Positions 14,744-22,682 of a stretch of 22,915 nucleotides of DNA are shown piece by piece. The notes under the pieces were generated by a model that was not told where the DNA came from, did no database searches, and worked only from the letters and a program-made list of their open reading frames with translations. Position numbers and translations under genes: made by a program. Every line of letters begins with the position of its first letter. Position 1 is the stretch's first letter. The stretch comes from Marinospirillum sp. (lineage in GTDB: Bacteria > Pseudomonadota > Gammaproteobacteria > Pseudomonadales > Halomonadaceae), in NCBI RefSeq assembly GCF_014859565.1, contig NZ_JACUUA010000043.1:1-22915 (forward strand). The letters run 5' to 3'.

Positions 14744-16702
14744 TTAACGACGATTGTCATCGTCATCATCTTCCAGTCCGTCCATATCCAGCTCCATATC
14801 ATCATCCAGATCGGCCAGAGCATTATCATTTTGATCCATGGCATCACGACGTGCCTTGCGTTTATTCACAAAACGCCGGTACATCATAAAGGCCACCAGG
14901 AACAGCAGAATGTTTGCGATACCCAGAGCAATGTATATCCACAACATGCGTGGATCTTCCCAGCTTTCTATCGGGGATAAATCCAGACCACCTAACAAAG
15001 AGCCGCCTTCTGCCTTTTCTTCCGAAGCAGCCACATCATCGACAGGCGCAGAAGATTCTTCCTGAGGCAGCGGAATAACCGGAGTTGGCACTGCCTGAGG
15101 TATAAGATTCGGTACAAATGCTGGCGGTGATGATTCCTGCTCTGCCAGTTCTTGTTGTGAGGCCCGTGGACTTCCACTGGACTGGAGAATCAACTGTGGC
15201 AAATCAATACTGAGCGGCTGGTTTTTCATCTGCCCCTGAACCTGGACAGTAATGGTTTGATTCTGGCTGCGATCCAGACCACCCAGATCCACCTTCCACT
15301 CACCGTCACCACGATATTCAGCAGTCAGGGGTTCACCGTTGGCGGTCACACTAAAACTAATATCTGCCGGTTTTAAATCCGGATGCTGTGAACGCAGAAT
15401 CACTCGGGGTGAACTGCCATCTTCCGGTAGTTGTAAACTGGCTGCTACTACATCCTGTACGTTAAAGCTGTGCACTACCTGACGACGGAAGGTTTTACCA
15501 TCCACCTCAATTTTTATACTCTGTTCACCCAGCTCCGAGAACTGGCTGATTGTTGCAGCATAACGGGGGCGTGTATCTGCCAGTGGCATGCCAAAACTGG
15601 CCAGTACACGCTCACCCTTATGATGGTTAACTTTTACATCCAGAAGACCCAGGAACTCGCGGCGATCAATGATCCGACCTTCTTCTGTGAACCATGCTTC
15701 GATGTGTTCAGGATAACCGCGATACACCGTGGGTGGAAAACCACCGGAATGGAAGCGGATATCCGAAATGACTGTCACGCGATTATCGGGGTGTTCCGAG
15801 GTCTCGATATACCACTGACCAGCAGCAGGTTTATTCACGGTAATCATGGTGTAGCGCTGATTACCATGCCAGCGGATAGCCGGAACACTCTGTTCACGGG
15901 TGTACTGCTGACCGGATGGATCATGCAAAACGGAGGAAGCACCCGGAGCATGGAATACCAGCACAGTGAACTCATCAATGGTGGGGTCAATCAGAAAACG
16001 GTTGTCCTGCAAGGGAACTTCTTCTGAAGGTACAAAACGGTTCATGATCTGCAACAAGAGGGGCATCAGATCATCAGCAGTGTAAGCAATGGCATGAAGT
16101 CCACCGGTACGCTGTGCCATGGTGGACATCAGATCCAGGTCAGCTTCATCCGAGAGTGCCAGAGTGTGAATCACATAACCGGCATCCGCCAGTTTGGGCA
16201 CCAGAGTTCTTAACAAGTGATCACGGGATTTCTGATTTTCGGCTGCACGCTGTTCTGCAGTAGCCGCTTCGGAAATATCCACCAGACCATCCGACAAGAG
16301 CACAATATGGCGCTCTCGTCCGGCATCAGCTCGGCCTACATCAGACGCAGCACGTTCGATGGCATTTTCGATATCTGTGAAGAGAGCCACAGAGTTGATT
16401 TTTGTAGCCTGCTGACGAGCGTTACGCCGCCAGCTCTCATTAACCTGACCATGAGGAACCAGCATGTTGACATAAGCACCAAAAGTCCAGATGCCGGCCT
16501 GACTATCCGCAGGCAGCAGATCAATCAACAGGTTGGTTGCCGGAATCCGCAAATTGTTCGGATCAGTGCGCTTCATGCTGCCGGAGATATCCACCACCAG
16601 CCGAACATCGGGCTGGGCAGCAAATACTTGCACAGCGGGCAGCAGCAGCGCAGGCAGCAGCAACGTCAGTAATAGCTTTTGCAGAACCTTACGAGCGAGC
16701 AT
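14744..16702 (-). CDS. VWA-domain membrane protein with acidic cytoplasmic tail
   Basis: 652 residues. A signal peptide (to about AFA, residue 29) leads to a von Willebrand A domain with the MIDAS motif DISGSM (38-43), a TD pair in LFTDIENAI and LLSDGLVD further on. Several beta-sandwich-like segments follow, then a Pro/Glu-rich linker. One membrane segment (about 586-607, WIYIALGIANILLFLVAFMMY) and a basic stop-transfer lead to a very acidic Asp-rich tail. The VWA part is therefore periplasmic and the tail cytoplasmic. ATG 16702 has GGAG six bases upstream, and the GTG at 16717 is less likely. It resembles a conserved but uncharacterised VWA protein group of marine gammaproteobacteria (TIGR03503, from memory). 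The function is unknown, and metal-dependent protein binding is expected of MIDAS. Confidence 0.8.
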   Translation of the reverse strand: MLARKVLQKLLLTLLLPALLLPAVQVFAAQPDVRLVVDISGSMKRTDPNNLRIPATNLLIDLLPADSQAGIWTFGAYVNMLVPHGQVNESWRRNARQQATKINSVALFTDIENAIERAASDVGRADAGRERHIVLLSDGLVDISEAATAEQRAAENQKSRDHLLRTLVPKLADAGYVIHTLALSDEADLDLMSTMAQRTGGLHAIAYTADDLMPLLLQIMNRFVPSEEVPLQDNRFLIDPTIDEFTVLVFHAPGASSVLHDPSGQQYTREQSVPAIRWHGNQRYTMITVNKPAAGQWYIETSEHPDNRVTVISDIRFHSGGFPPTVYRGYPEHIEAWFTEEGRIIDRREFLGLLDVKVNHHKGERVLASFGMPLADTRPRYAATISQFSELGEQSIKIEVDGKTFRRQVVHSFNVQDVVAASLQLPEDGSSPRVILRSQHPDLKPADISFSVTANGEPLTAEYRGDGEWKVDLGGLDRSQNQTITVQVQGQMKNQPLSIDLPQLILQSSGSPRASQQELAEQESSPPAFVPNLIPQAVPTPVIPLPQEESSAPVDDVAASEEKAEGGSLLGGLDLSPIESWEDPRMLWIYIALGIANILLFLVAFMMYRRFVNKRKARRDAMDQNDNALADLDDDMELDMDGLEDDDDDNRR

Positions 16703-16755
16703 TTTTTTCTCCGACACCTGTTCAATTATCCTTTTAATTTATGCTGATCTCTGGA

Positions 16756-17418
16756 TCAGACACTGGCTTCAGCAAGGCGACGACCACGTTCTGTCAAATG
16801 CCAGCGCAGACCCCAACTGGAGTTAACCTTTCCGGCCAGACCTTTGGTCACCAGAATATTCAGGGATTTGAGTACATCATTGTCTGTCATGTCCAGCTCT
16901 TGCAACAAGCTGTCCTGGGTACGGAAAATATGCCGGCCAGTACCCAGCGCTTTTAATACCTGAGTAGCCGATACATCCAGATTATCCAAGGCATCCTGAT
17001 CCTCAGCGCGGGAGTCTTCCATTTCGGTTTCAGTTTCAATCAGCGGTTGCAGGCTCAGCTGCAGCTGCTTGACGTGAAGACGCAGAGATTCAACCTCATC
17101 CTTGGCGGCATCAGCAGCCAGCAGGGTGCGATCCAGCTTATTGGTGACCACCAGACGGGAAGCAATGGCAGCAATCAGGCACAAGCCAGTGTAAATCAGT
17201 AATTGCCCAGGGTCATTCTGGCTCTGGGAAACAATACTGCTACCGACCAGATCCAGTGCCACCGGTACCAGAAATGCAGCACCAACACCCACCACCACGC
17301 AGCGCAACATGGCCGTGGTATCCTTGTTGTTCTGGTTCAGTAGGTAAAAGTTGATCAAGCCACCAAAAACACCGGCAATCAGCATTACCAGTGTAAGAAT
17401 GATTACAAATCCGACCAT
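16756..17418 (-). CDS. Three-segment membrane protein with coiled coil and winged-helix tail
   Basis: 220 residues. Three membrane segments occupy about 4-27, 38-62 and 72-91, with GGLINFYLL and GVGAAFLVPVALD in the first two and LIYTGLCLIAAIASR in the third. A charged helix likely to form a coiled coil follows (about 94-135), then an acidic linker. A C-terminal domain (about 150-220) reads like a MarR/ArsR-type winged helix: LLQELDMTDNDVLKSLNILVTKGL and then LTERGRRLA. The N-terminal part resembles the three-segment domain reported next to YEATS-like proteins in conflict and signalling systems, from memory only. A membrane-tethered DNA-binding regulator is the simplest reading. AGGA precedes ATG 17418 by about 11 bases. 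It lies 33 bp after the upstream small membrane protein and 53 bp before the VWA gene. Confidence 0.7.
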   Translation of the reverse strand: MVGFVIILTLVMLIAGVFGGLINFYLLNQNNKDTTAMLRCVVVGVGAAFLVPVALDLVGSSIVSQSQNDPGQLLIYTGLCLIAAIASRLVVTNKLDRTLLAADAAKDEVESLRLHVKQLQLSLQPLIETETEMEDSRAEDQDALDNLDVSATQVLKALGTGRHIFRTQDSLLQELDMTDNDVLKSLNILVTKGLAGKVNSSWGLRWHLTERGRRLAEASV

Positions 17419-17451
17419 TTTCTGTTTTCCTGTCTTGTAGCCTGTTATGGG

Positions 17452-17811
17452 TTATTCGTTTTCCGAAGATGTTTCCGTCGATTTATTTTTTCGCTGCAGG
17501 CGTTTTTTGCTCCAACCAAGCGCAAACGCCAGCGGCCAGGCAAGTACTAGCGCCACCAGCAAAGGTAAAGCTTTGGCGATAATAATGGTCGAAGGAACGC
17601 GGGTCAGCACATCCAGCACCAGCACAATAAAAATAGGAGCCACAGCAGATTCACTCACTGCGGCAGGGATTGCCAGAATAGCCAGCTGGCTCAAAGATAT
17701 ACCAACTTTAAGCGTAAAAGGAAGCCAGCGCATGAGTTTCCAGCTGGCCAGCACCAGCAAAGCAGCACTTAATGTGTAGGCTGCCCAGCTCAAAAAAATC
17801 AGACTATCCAT
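17452..17811 (-). CDS. Small four-segment membrane protein, function unknown
   Basis: 119 residues with about four hydrophobic segments (near 4-24, 33-50, 56-72 and 82-100) and a basic then polar tail (KKRLQRKNKSTETSSENE). By the positive-inside rule the tail is cytoplasmic. No family is recognised. It is the first gene of the membrane cluster with the winged-helix protein and the VWA protein, all on one strand with short gaps. The 93-bp gap to ycgN upstream shows only an AGATTA/TAATCT inverted repeat and no clear promoter, so read-through from ycgN is possible. Confidence 0.65.
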   Translation of the reverse strand: MDSLIFLSWAAYTLSAALLVLASWKLMRWLPFTLKVGISLSQLAILAIPAAVSESAVAPIFIVLVLDVLTRVPSTIIIAKALPLLVALVLAWPLAFALGWSKKRLQRKNKSTETSSENE

Positions 17812-17904
17812 TGTTGATCTTATTCAGGTCAGTTTTAAAGAATCCATACTAGTTGGGCTGGACACAGATTAAAAGAAACAAGTCGTAATCTTTTTTTCTG
17901 CCCA

Positions 17905-18366
17905 TCATTCTATCCAGTGAATGATCCGCTCTTCCAGATCTGGATCTTGCAGCTGAGTTTCACAAACCACCTGCCCCGCCACACTCACACCCAGCGCCCG
18001 CATCGCTTTTTGATCACCCGTCAGCAACGGGTGCCACGAAGGCAAGCCCTGGTTTTCATGCCTCAGTCGATAAGCACAGGTGGACGGCAACATGGCATAC
18101 ACCGCCTCACCTTCTTCACGGATCGACATACAATCCGGCACATATTTCAAGCGATCTTCATAATGGCGGCAACGACAGGTTTTCAGGTTCAGCAGCTTAC
18201 AAGCCACATCGGTGAAGTACACCTGATCATCGTCTTCATCCTGCAGTTTATGCAGACAACAGCGACCACAACCATCACAAAGGGCCTCCCATTCGGAATC
18301 CGACAACTGCTCCAGCGGCAACAACCAGAAGTGTTTACGCTGCGCCGGTTTAACCACTGCCGCCAT
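17905..18366 (-). CDS. ycgN: UPF0260 / YcgN cysteine-cluster protein
   Basis: 153 residues. The cysteine cluster CDGCGRCCLHKL near the N-terminus, then TCRCRHYEDR, YVPDCMSI and LPSTCAYRL, is the hallmark of the YkgJ/YcgN zinc- or iron-binding family. WHPLLTGD is also conserved with E. coli YcgN. The biochemical role is unknown. ATG 18366 is preferred because it overlaps the ycgL stop (TAATG) and fits the family start; a TTG at 18393 would add nine residues. It follows ycgL as the last of a tight recR-rnd-ycgL-ycgN run. Confidence 0.9.
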   Translation of the reverse strand: MAAVVKPAQRKHFWLLPLEQLSDSEWEALCDGCGRCCLHKLQDEDDDQVYFTDVACKLLNLKTCRCRHYEDRLKYVPDCMSIREEGEAVYAMLPSTCAYRLRHENQGLPSWHPLLTGDQKAMRALGVSVAGQVVCETQLQDPDLEERIIHWIE

Positions 18367-18653
18367 TAATAACGTGCCTCGGTGGGTGCACAATACAGAT
18401 CCAGCAGGTATTCCTCTCGCGCTGGCGGCATCTGCAGATAATAACCCTGGCTCATCAGCGCGTTACAAATATCACCGGCATTGGCTCTGGCCAGTTTCTT
18501 CTCTGGTGTCAGCAACAGGGTAAACACCGGCTGAGGTTTACCAAAACGGGATAGCAAGGCTTCCGGCACGGATTTCAGGCCACGTTGTTTGTCCACGTAA
18601 AGGTACATTTCATCTTTAACGGGACTACGAAACACTTCAGTCAGCACTCTCAT
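18366..18653 (-). CDS. ycgL: YcgL-domain protein
   Basis: 95 residues, the family's length. It matches the YcgL fold of a few conserved turns: EMYLYVDKQRGLKSVPEALL, then LLLTPEKKLARAN and the C-terminal DICNALMSQGYYLQMPP. The function is unknown, and the gene commonly sits beside rnd. Three bases separate it from rnd. Its ribosome binding site (AAAGG) lies in the last rnd codons, seven bases before ATG 18653, so it depends on rnd translation or transcript. Its stop overlaps the ycgN start. Confidence 0.92.
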   Translation of the reverse strand: MRVLTEVFRSPVKDEMYLYVDKQRGLKSVPEALLSRFGKPQPVFTLLLTPEKKLARANAGDICNALMSQGYYLQMPPAREEYLLDLYCAPTEARY

Positions 18654-18656
18654 GGT

Positions 18657-19775
18657 TCAGCCTTTTTTCTCAGACAGATCTTGCATCAGGGCTTCCAGCG
18701 GTACACGCCGCCAGTCCGGCCAGCCTTCGGGTACTTCCGGGGTTTGCCCCAGACTCAGTGCTTGTGTCCATTCATCGACATAACGACGACGTGCCAGTAA
18801 CTCAACCGGCACCTGCAGGCTGGTCGCCAGTCCATCCAGTTCTTTTTTGAGTGCCTTGCGCTGGGTTTTGTATTCCTGACTCATGGGTGAAACCAGCACC
18901 GCCGGTAAAGCGTTATCCGGCCAGCTGGCTACAGCTTCGATACAATTCAGAATGTCTTGTCCATAACGCTTGATCCAGCCGGGAGTTGCTTCTTCTATAC
19001 CCGTGAAAGCGGCCAGATGTTGTGGTTGATGCTCTGCCAGTGATTGCAGCAGATTGTCAGAAGCCACCCGGCTGCGTGGGCGATTCAGCTGACGGGCTTT
19101 TTCTTCTCGCCACAAAGCCAGCTGCTGTAAGACAGCCAGCTGCCGTGAATTTAGACGCCAGGCCTGTTTACAGCGCAGCCAGGCATCTTCCGGCACTGGA
19201 TCAGCATCCGTCACCAACCACTGGCTTTCTTCTTCCAGTAGTTGCAACAGATCCTGCTGCAGGAGTTTTTCTTTTAACAGATGCCAGGCAGGCAGCAGAA
19301 ATTCAACATCCTGCGCGGCGTATTTCTGCTGAGATTCAGTTAAAGGACGCTGCAGCCAGTCAGAACGGGTTTCACCTTTTTCCAGCACTATACCCAGAAA
19401 ACGCTCCACCAGTCGCTGATAACCAATACCGGTTTCCTGCTCTACCAGTGCTGCCGCCAGCTGCGTGTCGATCAACGGCTGAGGCAGAACACCCAGCCAG
19501 TGCGCCAGCATTTCCAGATCTTCAGAGCAGCTGTGAAAAATCTTCTGCGGGCCACTGGTCAATAAACGCCGCAGTGCTTCAGCCTTGCCCAGTTTTAATA
19601 CATCCAGCAGATAACAGGTCTGACCATCACTGACCTGCAACAAAGCTGGTTTGGGATAAAAAGTATCGGTGCGGATGAACTCGGTATCCATTGCCAGCTC
19701 TTGCTGCTGTTGCCATTGGTTACAAAGTTGTTCCAGTTGTACTGGGTCATCAACCCAGATACGGGGTAAAGTCAT
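18657..19775 (-). CDS. rnd: Ribonuclease D
   Basis: 372 residues, near E. coli RNase D (375). A 3'-5' exoribonuclease that trims tRNA and other small RNA precursors. The DEDDy catalytic set is visible: Asp30 and Glu32 in [10 protein letters not shown], Asp86 in SEDLE, and Tyr152/Asp156 in [10 protein letters not shown]. An HRDC domain (about 205-285, [22 protein letters not shown]) follows, then a C-terminal helical domain. ATG 19775 overlaps the recR stop (ATGA), so the two are translationally coupled. Confidence 0.96.
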   Translation of the reverse strand: MTLPRIWVDDPVQLEQLCNQWQQQQELAMDTEFIRTDTFYPKPALLQVSDGQTCYLLDVLKLGKAEALRRLLTSGPQKIFHSCSEDLEMLAHWLGVLPQPLIDTQLAAALVEQETGIGYQRLVERFLGIVLEKGETRSDWLQRPLTESQQKYAAQDVEFLLPAWHLLKEKLLQQDLLQLLEEESQWLVTDADPVPEDAWLRCKQAWRLNSRQLAVLQQLALWREEKARQLNRPRSRVASDNLLQSLAEHQPQHLAAFTGIEEATPGWIKRYGQDILNCIEAVASWPDNALPAVLVSPMSQEYKTQRKALKKELDGLATSLQVPVELLARRRYVDEWTQALSLGQTPEVPEGWPDWRRVPLEALMQDLSEKKG

Positions 19776-20392
19776 CCGTCAGTTTCCCTGCTATTGGTAA
19801 AACCCAGTCGTCCGGAAAAAGCCCGCGACAAGGTGCCACCATCAAGATATTCAAGCTCGCCACCCAGCGGAATGCCGTGAGCAAGATGTGTGACTTTAAC
19901 CGGCAGTGAGGACAACAACTCAACCAGATACTGAGCGGTGGTTTCACCTTCCAAGGTTGGATTGGTGGCAAGAATCACCTCATCCACCGGTTCGTCTTTT
20001 AAACGTTGCAGCAGTTCAGCAAACCCCAGATCATCCGGGCCGATACCTTCCAGTGGTGACAAATGCCCCAGCAGCACAAAGTAACGGCCGTCATACACAC
20101 CACTCTGCTCCAGCGCCAGCATATCTGCAGGGGTTTCCACCACACACAACACCGATAAATTACGTCGCCCGCTGCTACAGATGCGGCACAGGTCTTCTTC
20201 GGTCAGGGTGCGGCAACTGGAACAATGCCCCACCTGTTCCATCGCTCTGGCCAGCACACCGGATAAACGAGTACCACCGGCACGATCCCGCTCCAGCAGC
20301 TGCAAAGCCATGCGCTGGGCACTTTTAGGACCCACACCGGGCAGGCAACGCAGTGCCTGGATCAATTCTTCAATCAGTGGACTGAACTGCAT
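19772..20392 (-). CDS. recR: Recombination mediator RecR
   Basis: 206 residues. RecR with RecO and RecF loads RecA on gapped DNA. The helix-hairpin-helix near [16 protein letters not shown] (14-29), the zinc cysteines C57, C60, C69 and C72 (CSSC and CRIC), and the Toprim domain from [10 protein letters not shown] to [12 protein letters not shown] are all present. The length fits E. coli (201). It follows ybaB by five bases. The dnaX-ybaB-recR cluster is conserved across gammaproteobacteria, and here rnd is joined to it by overlap. Confidence 0.97.
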   Translation of the reverse strand: MQFSPLIEELIQALRCLPGVGPKSAQRMALQLLERDRAGGTRLSGVLARAMEQVGHCSSCRTLTEEDLCRICSSGRRNLSVLCVVETPADMLALEQSGVYDGRYFVLLGHLSPLEGIGPDDLGFAELLQRLKDEPVDEVILATNPTLEGETTAQYLVELLSSLPVKVTHLAHGIPLGGELEYLDGGTLSRAFSGRLGFTNSRETDG

Positions 20393-20397
20393 GATAA

Positions 20398-20730
20398 TCA
20401 GAAGGGCATCTTGAAGCCGGGTGGCAGCGGAATACCCGCAGTCAGCTCAGCCATTTTGTCTTTACTGGCCTGCTCCACACGGCGCACGGCATCATTCACC
20501 GCAGCAGCCAGCAGGTCTTCCAGCATTTCTTTATCTTCCTGCATCAGGCTGGGATCTATCTCCACCTTGCGTACATTATGGCGACCGGTCATGGTCACTT
20601 TAACCATGCCAGCACCGGACTCACCTATTGCTGTGGTGTTGGCAGCATCTTCCTGCAGTTTTTGCATTTTTTCCTGCATTTCCTGAGCCTGCTTCATCAG
20701 CTTGCCCATATCACCCATACCTTTAAACAT
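20398..20730 (-). CDS. ybaB: Nucleoid-associated protein YbaB/EbfC
   Basis: 110 residues. A small dimeric DNA-binding protein. The N-terminal Met- and Lys-rich helix ([18 protein letters not shown]), [22 protein letters not shown] and [10 protein letters not shown] are family signatures. A GAGG about eight bases before ATG 20730 is a good ribosome binding site. The gene lies between dnaX and recR, as is conserved, 22 bp after dnaX. Confidence 0.96.
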   Translation of the reverse strand: MFKGMGDMGKLMKQAQEMQEKMQKLQEDAANTTAIGESGAGMVKVTMTGRHNVRKVEIDPSLMQEDKEMLEDLLAAAVNDAVRRVEQASKDKMAELTAGIPLPPGFKMPF

Positions 20731-20752
20731 GCTAACCCCTCAAACCAGTGAA

Positions 20753-22492
20753 TTAATCTGTGTTATTTTCCGTCATCCAGCTTGCCGGTACAACGCTGGA
20801 TGGATCGAGTTGTGCCTGAAACTGCTGTTGCAACAGCTGAATATGCGGATGCTGCTGCAAGCTGGCCAGAGTTTGCTCAAACGTCTGCTGGCGCTGTTTT
20901 TCCCGCCGCTGGGTGACGTTATCCAGCGGCAGTGGATCTCTGGCCTCAAATACCAGCTCAAAAGACTGCTGCAAACAATCCTGCAAGGCAACCAGCAAGG
21001 TGTTTTGGGCTTCAGCACTCATAAACGCCAGTGCCTGAGCCGGTGCGGCAAACCTCAGCTGACTTCCTTCCCGCTGCAAGAGGCACAGGTTACGAGCCTG
21101 AGTGCCACTCCAGCCATTCAATCCTAAACGATCAAACAGCTGCAACCAGTCTTCATTGTTCTGCAAACACCCTTGCAAATCACTTTGCAAACCCTCAACC
21201 GCCAACTCAGCAGCAACGGATACCAGGGGCTGAACAACAGCGGGTGCCACAGGCTCAACCACTGCAATGGGGGATTCACTCACCTGCAAAGGCGGCCCCT
21301 GAACCAGTTCTGCAGCGGCTGGCTGAATCACTTCAGCTACAGGTGTGGCAGCAGGCTCAGGGGCTTCAGGCTTTGGGAAAAGATCAATCTCCGGCACTTG
21401 TGGAATACCCAACGGACGAAACGCCAGCATCCGCAACAGAGTCATTTCCAGCCCGGTGCGAGGATCAGGCGCCAGCGCCAGATCACGACGGCCTTCAATC
21501 GCCAGCTGGTAAAATAACTGCACTTCCTCAGCAGGCAGTTGTGCAGCCAGTTGCAAAAGCTCTTCTTTATCCTGTAAATCCGGCGGCAGGGCTTCCGGCA
21601 CCATCTGCGCCAAAGTCAGGCGGTGCAACAGGCTGGATAAATCCTGCAACACCGCCGCAAAATCTGGTGCCTGTTCAGCCAGACCACCCACCACCTGTAA
21701 TAACCGGGCAGCATCGTGTGCCACCAGTGCTCTTAACAGATCCACCAGATGCCGGTGATCCAGCACACCCAGCATGCTTGCCACCTGCTCGGTTTGCAGG
21801 CTGCCTTGTCCAAACGCAATGGCCTGATCCGTCAGGCTTAAGGCATCACGCATGGAGCCATCCGCAGCACGACCCAGCAGCCAGAGAGCGGCATCATCAA
21901 AACTGACACCCTCTTCACCCAGCAGATAGCGCAGATGTTCAACAACACGCTCTGGTGGCATGTTTTTTAACTGAAACTGCAGACAGCGCGACAACACCGT
22001 CATGGGCAGTTTTTGTGGATCGGTGGTTGCCAGCAAAAATTTGACGTGAGGCGGTGGTTCTTCCAGAGTTTTTAACAACGCATTAAAACTGTGACTGGAG
22101 AGCATGTGCACTTCGTCGATCAGGTAGACCTTAAAACGTCCCCGCGTGGGGGCATACTGCACGTTATCCAGCAGCTCACGAGTATCTTCCACCTTGGTGC
22201 GGCTGGCGGCATCCACCTCGATCAGATCCACAAACCGCCCGGCATCAATTTCCAGGCAGGAGGAACACACCCCACAGGGTTCACTGCTGATGCCTGCATC
22301 ACAGTTCAAGCACTTAGCAAGAATCCGCGCCAGCGTGGTTTTGCCCACACCGCGTGTACCAGTGAACAGGTAAGCATGGTGCAGCCGGTCGGTATCCAGC
22401 GCATTGATCAGTGCCTTGCTGACATGATCCTGCCCCACCAGCTGATGAAAATTTTTCGGACGCCATTTACGCGCCAGAACCTGATAACTCAT
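20753..22492 (-). CDS. dnaX: DNA polymerase III subunits tau/gamma
   Basis: 579 residues. The clamp-loader ATPase and organiser of the replisome. Walker A GTRGVGKT (45-52), zinc cysteines C64, C73, C76 and C79, Walker B LIDEVHM (124-130) and the sensor stretch LSRC (167-170) are all seen. A long Pro/Ala/Val-rich linker (about 365-430) leads to the tau C-terminal domain. It is somewhat shorter than E. coli tau (643). I see no A AAA AAG heptamer after domain III, so the classical E. coli-style frameshift to gamma is not evident. An in-frame A AAA AAC lies early, at codons 175-177. ATG 22492 is the conserved start (MSYQVLARKWRP), with only a weak ribosome binding site. It is first of dnaX-ybaB-recR and lies 54 bases after a group II intron remnant. 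Confidence 0.96.
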   Translation of the reverse strand: MSYQVLARKWRPKNFHQLVGQDHVSKALINALDTDRLHHAYLFTGTRGVGKTTLARILAKCLNCDAGISSEPCGVCSSCLEIDAGRFVDLIEVDAASRTKVEDTRELLDNVQYAPTRGRFKVYLIDEVHMLSSHSFNALLKTLEEPPPHVKFLLATTDPQKLPMTVLSRCLQFQLKNMPPERVVEHLRYLLGEEGVSFDDAALWLLGRAADGSMRDALSLTDQAIAFGQGSLQTEQVASMLGVLDHRHLVDLLRALVAHDAARLLQVVGGLAEQAPDFAAVLQDLSSLLHRLTLAQMVPEALPPDLQDKEELLQLAAQLPAEEVQLFYQLAIEGRRDLALAPDPRTGLEMTLLRMLAFRPLGIPQVPEIDLFPKPEAPEPAATPVAEVIQPAAAELVQGPPLQVSESPIAVVEPVAPAVVQPLVSVAAELAVEGLQSDLQGCLQNNEDWLQLFDRLGLNGWSGTQARNLCLLQREGSQLRFAAPAQALAFMSAEAQNTLLVALQDCLQQSFELVFEARDPLPLDNVTQRREKQRQQTFEQTLASLQQHPHIQLLQQQFQAQLDPSSVVPASWMTENNTD

Positions 22493-22546
22493 GAGCTTGT
22501 TTCCGCCGCTGCTGAATTAAGAATTAAAACCGGAAGGATAACATGA

Positions 22547-22617
22547 ATCGAGTAGGGTGATACGTTACCGCATCATCCCTCTTACAGAACCGTACGTACA
22601 AGCCTCGTGTATGGCTC
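22547..22617 (-). mobile_element. 3' remnant of a group II intron (domains V and VI)
   Basis: On the - strand, 22617-22587 reads as domain V: GAGCCATAC pairs with GTACGGTTC, with a two-base AC bulge and a short apical stem. It keeps the AGC triad but has one A-C mismatch and is 31 nt rather than the usual 34. A four-base linker leads to domain VI (22582-22551): AGAGGG pairs with CCCT-CT around a bulged A (22553), with an inner stem capped by a GTAA tetraloop. The intron end ..CGAT at 22547 is seven bases from that A, as expected for the branch point. No reverse transcriptase frame or 5' domains are present, so it is a 5'-truncated copy in the same sense as dnaX. Confidence 0.8.
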
Positions 22618-22632
22618 ATGCTATTAACTGAA

Positions 22633-22646
22633 CCCTGAACTCAGGG
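22633..22646. repeat. Palindrome CCCTGA-AC-TCAGGG beside the intron remnant
   Basis: A perfect six-pair stem with a two-base centre lies 15 bp from domain V. A second stem, TTAATCT (22662-22668) / AGATTAA (22680-22686), overlaps the stop codon of the MaoC-type gene. Neither is followed by a T-run on the - strand, so they are not clear terminators. They may be leftover intron structure or degraded terminators. Confidence 0.45.
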
Positions 22647-22682
22647 ACAGTAATTTCAGTTTTAATCTTCGTTCACACGAGA

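Noticed and set aside
14148..14747. 199-codon + strand frame opposite the amidotransferase
   Set aside because: Composition is that of an antisense frame and the - strand gene has clear catalytic motifs.
21031..21906. 291-codon + strand frame opposite dnaX, rich in Pro, Ala and Gln
   Set aside because: It mirrors the dnaX linker and ATPase region; no domain, start site or promoter supports it.
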